From an uncultured Asticcacaulis sp. (GTDB lineage: Bacteria; Pseudomonadota; Alphaproteobacteria; Caulobacterales; Caulobacteraceae), in NCBI GenBank assembly GCA_946480525.1, contig CAMLLA010000129.1, forward strand, positions 1 through 9,940: a stretch of DNA of 9,940 bases, in the 5' to 3' direction. Of the stretch, positions 1-5,294 are shown one piece after another. A program made the position numbers and the translations under genes. Positions within the stretch are counted from its first letter, which is position 1, and each line of letters starts with the position of its first letter. The notes under the pieces are model-generated. The model did not search any database and was not told the DNA's origin. It worked only from the letters and a program-made list of their open reading frames with translations.

Positions 1-100
1 CGGCCGAATCCTTCTGCTTGCGCGCCTTGACCTCAAGCCCCTTGGTCTTGAAGATCTTGAACAGATAATCCTGCACCTTGTTGATTTCGGACGGGTTCAT
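1..100 (-). CDS. DUF3126 family protein, 5' part only (runs off left edge)
   Basis: Only the first 33 codons are in the window; the gene continues past base 1. The visible residues begin MNPSEINKVQDYL and continue into a Lys-rich stretch (KTKGLEVKARKQK). This is the start I recognise for the small (about 70 residue) alphaproteobacterial DUF3126 family, whose function is unknown. The ATG at 98-100 is preceded on the minus strand by AGAGG six bases upstream, a good ribosome site. It lies downstream of cysE on the same strand after 183 bases, and in my knowledge of alphaproteobacterial genomes cysE and DUF3126 genes are often neighbours. That supports the family call but not a function. It may be cotranscribed with cysE or have its own promoter in the spacer. 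Confidence is limited by truncation. Confidence 0.72.
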   Translation of the reverse strand, partial: MNPSEINKVQDYLFKIFKTKGLEVKARKQKDSA

Positions 101-185
101 AGGCAGCCTCTTTAAGTTGATCGTCCGGGCGTTCGTTCATGCTTGCGCCCCTTATGACCGCATCAAAGCATAGTTCACCCGGAAC

Positions 186-260
186 GGGGATAAACTTTAT
201 GTGTGGCGAGGCTTTAGGGGATAAGGCGCGCCGGTGCAAATGCGAATGCCGCTTATCCCC
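186..260. repeat. TTATCCCC repeats and dyad in the cysE-DUF3126 spacer
   Basis: The octamer TTATCCCC (or its complement GGGGATAA) occurs three times in 75 bases: 186-193, 217-224 and 253-260. The last two are in opposite orientation and form a perfect 9-bp inverted repeat (217-225 with 252-260) around a 26-base loop. The first is a direct repeat of the second. In the minus-strand transcript the dyad starts 24 bases after the cysE stop, so it could be a 3' mRNA hairpin or a site controlling DUF3126. It has no U-tract, so it is not a canonical terminator. The rest of the 101-283 spacer shows no gene I can support. Confidence 0.4.
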
Positions 261-283
261 GAATTCTGGTTAGATTGACCCAC

Positions 284-1111
284 TCAGATCGAATAGTCGA
301 AATCGATGTCCGGCATGGTGTGATCCATCTGGCGGGCCGGGTCTTCGCAGGTCTTGCAATTGACCAGCTTGGCAGGCACGCCCGCCGCGGTGCAATGCGC
401 CGGCACGGGCTTGAGGACCACCGAACCCGAAGCGATCTTGGCATAGTCGCCGATCTGGATATTGCCCAGCACCTTGGCGCCGGCGCCCAGAAGCACGCCC
501 TTGCCGACCTTGGGGTGGCGATCACCACGCTCAGCCCCCGTCCCGCCCAGCGTCACGCCCTGCAGGATCGAACAGTCATCGCCGACAACAGCGGTTTCGC
601 CGATAACGACGCCGGTGCCGTGGTCGAGAAAGACGCCCTTGCCGATACGCGCGGCCGGGTTTATGTCGATCTGGAAGAGTTCCGAGACGCGGCTTTGCAG
701 GAAGTGCGCCATGGTGTGTCGGCCGTCCTGCCAGACCCTGTGCGCGACCCGGTAGATCTGGAGGCTCAAAAAGCCCTTGAAGAACATGAAGGCCTGGAGA
801 TAGCCCTTTGCGGCCGGGTCGCGCTCATAGACGGCCTGAAGGTCGGCCTGAGCCGCTTCGACCAGCGACGCGTCCGCAGCATAGACCTTCTGGACCAGTT
901 CGCGCAGCGTCATGCCGCGAAGCGAGTCGTCGCCCAGCTTGCGGGCGATATGATAGGACAAGGCTGAAGCCAGGTCGTCATGCGACAGGATGGTCGAGTG
1001 CAGCATCGAGGCCAGGCCCGGTTCAGCGACAATGGCGTCCGCCGCCTCCTGACGCAGGCACAGCCAGATCGGCTTGTCGTCCGGCGTGATGACCTCAAAA
1101 ACCTGAGCCAT
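284..1111 (-). CDS. cysE: Serine O-acetyltransferase CysE
   Basis: It transfers acetyl from acetyl-CoA to L-serine, giving O-acetylserine, the committed cytosolic step of cysteine synthesis. Length is 275 residues; E. coli CysE has 273. The N-terminal helical SATase domain spans about residues 5-110 (ALSYHIARKL near 50-59). The left-handed beta-helix hexapeptide region runs from about 145 to 250. Residues matching the E. coli catalytic and substrate-binding set are Asp149, His164 (in LDHGTG) and His199 (in GDRHPK). The E. coli DIHPAA motif reads DINPAA here. The chain ends in Ile, as E. coli CysE does; that C-terminal Ile is what inserts into the CysK active site in the cysteine synthase complex, so complex formation is likely. 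The tail also has a CxxC (Cys252, Cys255). The start is well supported: AGGAG lies 6 bases upstream and overlaps the stop of the Nudix gene 9 bases away, implying translational coupling. Confidence 0.97.
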   Translation of the reverse strand: MAQVFEVITPDDKPIWLCLRQEAADAIVAEPGLASMLHSTILSHDDLASALSYHIARKLGDDSLRGMTLRELVQKVYAADASLVEAAQADLQAVYERDPAAKGYLQAFMFFKGFLSLQIYRVAHRVWQDGRHTMAHFLQSRVSELFQIDINPAARIGKGVFLDHGTGVVIGETAVVGDDCSILQGVTLGGTGAERGDRHPKVGKGVLLGAGAKVLGNIQIGDYAKIASGSVVLKPVPAHCTAAGVPAKLVNCKTCEDPARQMDHTMPDIDFDYSI

Positions 1112-1120
1112 AAGCTGCTC

Positions 1121-1747
1121 CTAACCCAAGACGGCTTTCGTCAGATGCGGCGGCAATTCCCCGCTGACGGCCATATGGTGCACCCTCAGTGTACAAGCAA
1201 CGGTTAAACCGTCGCGGATCTGACCATTTATAACAGCTTTTAGCAGGTGCGAAAAGGGAACGCGGGCATATTCGAAGCGTTCCGTTTCATCCGGCTCGGT
1301 TTCCACCGTCGTCAGCCCCAGGGCGAGGTAGCAGACGGCAATCTCGTCGGTCACTGAATTTGACATGTCGAACTCAAGGATCTTGCGCATATCGGAGGAG
1401 ACAAGCCCGGCCTCTTCACGCAGTTCGCGTCGCGCGGCGTCTTCCGGATCTTCGTCGAGCGGTCCGCCGCCTTCGGGGATTTCCCAGCTATAGGCGTCGA
1501 TGGCAAAGCGCTGCTGTCCGACCAGGGGGACCGTGCCGTCGTCGTGCAGGGGAAAGACAGCGATGGCGCGGTTCATGAAGCGCACGACCCCATATTGGGC
1601 CGGATGCCCCGTCGGCGCAGTGACCTGGCTGGCTTCAACACGCAGCCAGGGATTCTGAAAGACGACCTCGCAGCTGTGCTGCGTCCAGCCGGCGCGCGCG
1701 GCAGCGGCTTCGGCCGTGTCCCAAGGGGGAATATTTGTCTGGCTCAT
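1121..1747 (-). CDS. Nudix hydrolase, ADP-ribose pyrophosphatase-like
   Basis: The 208-residue protein carries a complete Nudix box at residues 93-115 (G-x5-E-x7-REL-x-EE-x-GL, with Glu99, Arg107, Glu108, Glu111 and Glu112). This is the Mg-binding, pyrophosphate-cleaving element of the superfamily. It is preceded by a beta-rich segment with VVRFMNRAIAVFPL (54-67) and SWEIPEGG (87-94), a layout typical of the ADP-ribose and nucleoside-diphosphate-sugar branch (NudF-like). The exact substrate cannot be read from sequence. The enzyme should be cytosolic, since there is no signal peptide. It is the first gene of a minus-strand unit with cysE, whose Shine-Dalgarno overlaps this stop codon. The Met at 1747 is the only start before the divergent nitroreductase. 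The Shine-Dalgarno sequence just upstream of it is weak. A GDP-mannose or FAD pyrophosphatase activity is an alternative. Confidence 0.9.
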   Translation of the reverse strand: MSQTNIPPWDTAEAAAARAGWTQHSCEVVFQNPWLRVEASQVTAPTGHPAQYGVVRFMNRAIAVFPLHDDGTVPLVGQQRFAIDAYSWEIPEGGGPLDEDPEDAARRELREEAGLVSSDMRKILEFDMSNSVTDEIAVCYLALGLTTVETEPDETERFEYARVPFSHLLKAVINGQIRDGLTVACTLRVHHMAVSGELPPHLTKAVLG

Positions 1748-1803
1748 AGGCTGTGCAATCGCACAAGGCAGCCTATATAGTCAAAGCGATTCAAGGAGCA
1801 CGC
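1748..1803. promoter_or_regulatory. Divergent promoter region with small dyad (Nudix / nitroreductase)
   Basis: These 56 bases separate two genes that point away from each other, so both promoters must lie here or inside the coding regions. I see TGTGC-AATC-GCACA (1752-1765) flanked by AGGCT (1748-1752) and AGCCT (1770-1774), and a self-complementary TATATA (1774-1779) that could serve as a -10 element on either strand. No convincing -35 was found for either direction. A GATTC (GANTC, the CcrM methylation site in Caulobacterales) lies at 1788-1792, next to the AAGGAG (1793-1798) of the nitroreductase. Promoter assignment is inference. Confidence 0.35.
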
Positions 1804-2433
1804 ATGGCCGATTTCGACCTCAATCCCACTGCCATCGAATTTGGCCAGCCGTTGGAACAAAAGCCGTCTGCCGAAGTGCTCGACCGTTTGTTTCACCGCC
1901 GCAGCGCCCCTGCCCCGACGCTTACCGCCCCTGGTCCGTCGGGCGAGGAAATCGCGCTTCTGATAAAGATCGGCTTGCGCGTGCCTGACCATGGCAAGAT
2001 CGGTCCCTGGCGGATCGTACGCTTTACACCCGAGGCCAAGGCCAGGCTGGTCGAGGCCCTGGTCGTCATGGCGCAGTCCCAGCCCGACGCCAAGAAGGCC
2101 GAGGTGGCGCTGCTCAAGATGTCGACGCCGCCGGAAATGTTGCTGGTCGTGTCGTCCCCTATCCAGCCGCACAAGATCCCGTTGTGGGAGCAGCAATTGT
2201 CGGCGGCCGCCGTCTGCCAGAATCTGCTGATCGCCGCCGGCGCGATGGGTTATGGCGCCAACTGGATCACCGACTGGTATGCCTATGATGCCGACGCCAA
2301 GGCCTTACTGGGCCTGAGTGAAAACGAAAATGTCGCGGGCTTTATCTATCTCGGCACGCCGAACGAGCCGCCGCTGGAACGCGACCGCCCGAACTACGAC
2401 GAGCGCATCAGTTGGTGGCAGCCGAAGGATTAA
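1804..2433 (+). CDS. Nitroreductase family flavoprotein, YdjA-like
   Basis: A predicted FMN-dependent, NAD(P)H-using cytosolic oxidoreductase of 209 residues. The family signatures match E. coli YdjA in order: the FMN-phosphate contact HRRSAPAP (31-38), [12 protein letters not shown] (59-70), the [12 protein letters not shown] segment (124-135), GYGANW (149-154) and the C-terminal GFIYLGTP (179-186). Family members reduce nitro compounds or quinones in vitro, but the physiological substrate is unknown. The start at 1804 is chosen because AAGGAG sits 5 bases upstream. An in-frame ATG at 1753 lacks a ribosome site and would overlap the divergent promoter region. Compared with YdjA (183 residues) it has about 23 extra N-terminal residues before the RRS motif. 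It converges on queF, and the two stops share bases 2430-2433, leaving no room for a terminator. Confidence 0.93.
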   Translation: MADFDLNPTAIEFGQPLEQKPSAEVLDRLFHRRSAPAPTLTAPGPSGEEIALLIKIGLRVPDHGKIGPWRIVRFTPEAKARLVEALVVMAQSQPDAKKAEVALLKMSTPPEMLLVVSSPIQPHKIPLWEQQLSAAAVCQNLLIAAGAMGYGANWITDWYAYDADAKALLGLSENENVAGFIYLGTPNEPPLERDRPNYDERISWWQPKD

Positions 2434-2891
2434 CCCCGGCCGCGATAGGTCTGGACTCCGAATTCGGGGATCAGCACGCCTTTCGGCGGCTCATTGGTCT
2501 GCCAGAAGACGTCGATCGGGATGCCGCCGCGTGGATACCAGAAGCCGCCTATACGCAACCAGCGCGGGGCCAGCAGGTCTTTCAGCCGCTTGGCAATGTG
2601 AATGGTGCAATCCTCATGGAAGGCGCCATGGTTGCGGAACGCCGTCAGGAACAGCTTCAGCGACTTCGATTCCACCAGCCAGTCGCCCGGCACATAGTCG
2701 ATGACCAGGTGGGCGAAGTCGGGCTGTCCCGTCACCGGGCACAGCGAGGTGAACTCCGGCACGGTAAAGCGCGCGACATAGTCGATATCGGGATGCGGAT
2801 TGGGCACGCGTTCCAGCGTCGCCTGTTCGGGCGAAGCCGCCGGCCGGGCATCGCCGCCCAGTTGGGTCAGGTTATCGGTATAATGGCTCAT
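2430..2891 (-). CDS. queF: NADPH-dependent 7-cyano-7-deazaguanine reductase QueF
   Basis: It reduces the nitrile of preQ0 to the aminomethyl of preQ1 using two NADPH, in the cytosolic queuosine tRNA-modification pathway. At 153 residues it is the short unimodular type; E. coli QueF is a 282-residue two-domain form. The nucleophile is Cys51 in [13 protein letters not shown], with the conserved Asp58 after it. The diagnostic QueF motif ESKSLKLF is at 74-81, followed by [10 protein letters not shown] (85-94), which carries the His/Glu substrate-binding region. The start at 2891 is the first plausible Met. The open frame extends upstream to 3152, but that extension would run into the divergent gene and has no family match. 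The SD AGGAG is only 2 bases from the ATG, unusually tight. No other queuosine gene is nearby and no preQ1 riboswitch was recognised in the leader. Confidence 0.96.
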   Translation of the reverse strand: MSHYTDNLTQLGGDARPAASPEQATLERVPNPHPDIDYVARFTVPEFTSLCPVTGQPDFAHLVIDYVPGDWLVESKSLKLFLTAFRNHGAFHEDCTIHIAKRLKDLLAPRWLRIGGFWYPRGGIPIDVFWQTNEPPKGVLIPEFGVQTYRGRG

Positions 2892-2938
2892 GGCTCCTAT
2901 GTAACCAAGACGTGTCGATACGCAAGGTCTGACGCCGG

Positions 2939-2962
2939 GATTTGGCTTTACGTGAACGTCAA
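2939..2962 (-). promoter_or_regulatory. queF: Candidate queF promoter, Caulobacter housekeeping type
   Basis: On the minus strand TTGACG (2962-2957) is followed after 10 bases by GCCAAATC (2946-2939). The Caulobacter housekeeping consensus is TTGACG-S-N10-14-GCTANAWC. The -35 matches fully and the -10 matches 7 of 8, but the spacing is one base short. This would give a 5' leader of roughly 40 bases before the queF ATG. It was found by eye only. Confidence 0.33.
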
Positions 2963-2966
2963 TTTC

Positions 2967-2983
2967 ATGCAAGGTGTTTGCAT
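2967..2983. promoter_or_regulatory. Palindromic operator candidate ATGCAA-N5-TTGCAT
   Basis: A perfect 6-bp inverted repeat with a 5-base spacer lies in the 118-base divergent region between queF and the monooxygenase gene, 27 bases before the latter's ATG and just upstream of the candidate queF -35. Size and symmetry fit a dimeric helix-turn-helix regulator. No regulator gene is in the window, so its owner is unknown. The remainder of 2892-3009 shows nothing else clear. Confidence 0.4.
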
Positions 2984-3009
2984 AACGATAAATGCCACAG
3001 GGGCGCGTC

Positions 3010-3963
3010 ATGATACCCGCAACACTCCGCAAGAACCTGCGTTTCCCTGCCATTGCCGCGCCCATGTTCCTGGTCTCGGGCCCTGAGCTGGTCATCGCGA
3101 CGTGCAAGGCCGGCATGATCGGTACCTTCCCTGCCCTGAACCAGCGCAGCACGGAAGGCTATGTCGAGTGGCTGAACCAGATCGAAGCCGCGCGCGGGCC
3201 GGATGATGCGGCCTATGGTGTCAACCTGATCGTCCACGGCACCAATACGCGGTTGATGGACGACCTGAAGGTCACCGTGGCGCACAAGGTACCTCTGGTC
3301 ATCACCAGCCTGGGCGCGGTCAAGGACGTCGTCGATGCCGTCCATTCCTATGGCGGCATCGTCTTCCACGACATCATCAATGCCCGCCACGCGCAAAAGG
3401 CCGCCGAGGCCGGCGTCGATGGCCTGATCCTGGTGTCGGCCGGCGCCGGCGGCCATGCCGGCAACCAGCATCCGTTCGCCCTGATCAACGAAATCCGCAG
3501 CTTCTTCAAAGGCACGCTGATCCTGTCAGGAGCGCTTTCGACCGGCCAGGATGTCGCGGCGGCGCTGATGGCCGGCGCCGATCTCGGCTATATGGGTACC
3601 CGCTTTATCGCGACCGATGAGGCCCGCGCCGACGCCGACTACAAGCAGATGCTGATCGACACCACCGCCAAGGACATCACTTATACGGATGCGATTTCAG
3701 GCATCAACGCCAACTTTCTTACGCCGTCGCTGGTGAATAATGGCCTCGATCCCAGCGCCGCCAAGGACCCGAAGCACAAGATCGACATGGCGCACGAACT
3801 AAACCCCGACGCCAAGGCGTGGAAGACCATCTGGTCGGCCGGCCAGGGCGTCGGATCGATCCACGAGATCATGCCGGTCTCCGAACTGGTCGAGCAGCTG
3901 TCGGACGAGTTCGCGGCCGCCACCGACCGCTTCTTCAAGACCTCGGCGGGCTTCAACCTGTAA
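3010..3963 (+). CDS. Nitronate monooxygenase family (2-nitropropane dioxygenase-like) flavoprotein
   Basis: A 317-residue FMN-dependent TIM-barrel protein of the family that oxidises alkyl nitronates. Some relatives are instead NAD(P)H:quinone reductases, so the exact activity is open. Visible signatures are the N-terminal [13 protein letters not shown] (16-28), GTFPALNQR (38-46), YGVNL (69-73), the glycine-rich [14 protein letters not shown] (143-156) carrying the likely catalytic His149 and flavin-phosphate contacts, the second phosphate-binding stretch [26 protein letters not shown] cut across 174-199, and [10 protein letters not shown] near 275-284. The start at 3010 is preferred because AGGGG lies about 7 bases upstream; an in-frame ATG at 2992 has no ribosome site. 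There is no signal peptide. It is transcribed away from queF and its 3' end overlaps metC by 11 bases tail to tail. Confidence 0.92.
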   Translation: MIPATLRKNLRFPAIAAPMFLVSGPELVIATCKAGMIGTFPALNQRSTEGYVEWLNQIEAARGPDDAAYGVNLIVHGTNTRLMDDLKVTVAHKVPLVITSLGAVKDVVDAVHSYGGIVFHDIINARHAQKAAEAGVDGLILVSAGAGGHAGNQHPFALINEIRSFFKGTLILSGALSTGQDVAAALMAGADLGYMGTRFIATDEARADADYKQMLIDTTAKDITYTDAISGINANFLTPSLVNNGLDPSAAKDPKHKIDMAHELNPDAKAWKTIWSAGQGVGSIHEIMPVSELVEQLSDEFAAATDRFFKTSAGFNL

Positions 3964-5122
3964 AGGTGTCGAGCGCCTGTTCGATATCGCCGATCAGGTC
4001 GTCGACGTCTTCCAGGCCGACATAGAAGCGGATCGCTGAACCAGACAGCAGCCAGTCATCGTCATTCGACAGCTTGGCGCGGCCGCGAATCTGCGGTTCG
4101 CAATAGACGGCCAGGCTTTCGAACCCGCCCCAGCTGAAGCCGAGGCCGAACAGTTTCAGACGGTTCAGAAAGGCCTGTGACTTGGCCTCGTTACCCCCCT
4201 TGAAGATGACCATGAACAGGCCATTCGACGCGGTGAAATCACGTGCAAACGTCTCGTGACCGCGATGGCTTTCCAGCCCCGGATGGACGACGTGCGACAC
4301 TTCCGGCCGGCCTTCCAGCCACTTCGCGATCTTCAGTGCCGACTCGCCCGACTGCTTCAGGCGAGGATGCAGTGTGCGAAGGCCGCGAATGGCCAGGTAG
4401 CTTTCATCGCCCGAGGTAAAGATCCCCAATGCCTTGATCGTCGCGTAGATTTTCTTCGCCAGCTTTTCGTCTGACACGGCAACCGAACCGATCAGGATAT
4501 CGCTGTGGCCGCCGACATATTTGGTCAGCGCCTGCATAGACAGATCGATACCATGCTCGAGCGGCTTGAACAGCACGCCCGCGCCATAGGTATTGTCGCA
4601 CAGGGTCAGGATGCCCTTCGCCTTGGCGGCTTTGGCGATACCCGGCACGTCCTGGATATCGAAGGTCAGCGAGCCCGGACTTTCGATATAGATCAATTTT
4701 GTTGCCGGCGTCGCCATCGCCAAAATCTCGTCGGCGCTCAGGCGCGGATCGTAATAGCGCGGCGTCACGCCATAGCGCTTCAGTTGCGTATCGAGGAAAC
4801 GGCGGACCGGCGCATAGCACGAATTGACAACCAGGATTTCGTCGCCGGCCTGCAACAGGGCGAACATCGGCACGGTCAGGGCCGCGAGGCCGGTCGGGAA
4901 GATAAACGCCTCGCGCGCGCCTTCCAGATCAGCGAGCAGCCGGCACAGCTCGTTCTGCGCCGCCAGCCCGTCGGTGCCATAGGTCGGCTTGATGTCGTCA
5001 TCATAAAGAACCTCGGCGCTTTCCATCAGCACGGTCGAGCCGCGCTCCAGCGCGACATTGACCGGACGGCGGCTGTTGGCGCGTCCGTAGGTGGCGGATG
5101 TCAGGCGGGTCGTTTCTTTCAT
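3953..5122 (-). CDS. metC: Cystathionine beta-lyase MetC (PLP-dependent transsulfuration enzyme)
   Basis: It most likely cleaves cystathionine to homocysteine, pyruvate and ammonia in methionine synthesis, in the cytosol. The 389-residue protein has the Cys/Met-metabolism PLP-enzyme layout: YGTDGLAAQNEL (48-59), the PLP-phosphate region FPTGLAAL (75-82), the pyridine-N Asp176 in CDNTYGAG, the Schiff-base Lys201 in ALTKYVGGHSD, and a C-terminal domain with SWGGFESLA (330-338), RFYVGLED (365-372) and a DVDDLIGDI helix. Family specificity is hard to settle by sequence: gamma-lyase or gamma-synthase is possible, but the overall style fits alphaproteobacterial MetC. The ATG at 5122 has GGAG about 8 bases upstream. 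It appears monocistronic, behind a strong hairpin and a dyad, and its last 11 bases lie antisense to the end of the monooxygenase gene. Confidence 0.9.
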   Translation of the reverse strand: MKETTRLTSATYGRANSRRPVNVALERGSTVLMESAEVLYDDDIKPTYGTDGLAAQNELCRLLADLEGAREAFIFPTGLAALTVPMFALLQAGDEILVVNSCYAPVRRFLDTQLKRYGVTPRYYDPRLSADEILAMATPATKLIYIESPGSLTFDIQDVPGIAKAAKAKGILTLCDNTYGAGVLFKPLEHGIDLSMQALTKYVGGHSDILIGSVAVSDEKLAKKIYATIKALGIFTSGDESYLAIRGLRTLHPRLKQSGESALKIAKWLEGRPEVSHVVHPGLESHRGHETFARDFTASNGLFMVIFKGGNEAKSQAFLNRLKLFGLGFSWGGFESLAVYCEPQIRGRAKLSNDDDWLLSGSAIRFYVGLEDVDDLIGDIEQALDTFTG

Positions 5123-5141
5123 GTCGGGCTCCGGGCGGAGC

Positions 5142-5181
5142 GATATGTCGAAAAGTGTGAAGCGGTTTTCGACTTGATATC
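5142..5181. repeat. Imperfect dyad in the metC leader
   Basis: GTCGAAAA (5147-5154) and TTTTCGAC (5166-5173) form a perfect 8-bp inverted repeat with an 11-base loop. It is extended outward by GATAT (5142-5146) and ATATC (5177-5181), which pair if TTG (5174-5176) is bulged. It lies 20 to 59 bases upstream of the metC ATG, so it could be a repressor operator or a leader RNA hairpin. I compared it with the SAM-II riboswitch layout known before alphaproteobacterial methionine genes and saw no match. Confidence 0.4.
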
Positions 5182-5191
5182 GCGACCAAGC

Positions 5192-5240
5192 AAAAGCTGA
5201 GGTCAGAGTGATTTTCCATCGAAAATCACTCTGACCTCAG
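5192..5240 (-). terminator. Strong stem-loop, probable intrinsic terminator after the esterase gene
   Basis: Bases 5197-5216 and 5221-5240 are perfect reverse complements: a 20-bp stem with a 4-base loop (5217-5220). On the minus strand it begins 54 bases after the esterase stop and is followed by CUUUUGCUU, a short U-rich run (TTTT at 5195-5192). That is the orientation needed to terminate the thiolase-FadJ-esterase unit before metC. On the plus strand no U-run follows. The stem is longer and less GC-rich than a typical terminator. Confidence 0.65.
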
Positions 5241-5294
5241 GCCTTGAACCGTGAAATGCCGACCGTTGCAAGCGATATGACCTAACCGGAACGA

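Noticed and set aside
33..239. Small minus-strand frame over the cysE-DUF3126 spacer
   Set aside because: It overlaps the DUF3126 start in another frame, has no good ribosome site, and its composition looks random. A shorter Met inside it is also unsupported.
186..260. TTATCCCC copies as DnaA boxes or an origin
   Set aside because: They match only the TTATCC half of TTATNCACA, and no origin-linked gene or AT-rich unwinding region is present.
275..967. Open frame of 230 codons on the plus strand opposite cysE
   Set aside because: Shadow of cysE; no family features, and its start lies beyond the cysE 3' end without a ribosome site.
2892..3152. N-terminal extension of QueF to the first Met of the open frame
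   Set aside because: It would overlap the divergent monooxygenase gene, and the unimodular QueF family begins near the Met at 2891.
5123..5200. SAM-II riboswitch before metC
   Set aside because: The compact pseudoknot core and its conserved loop bases are not visible; only simple dyads are.
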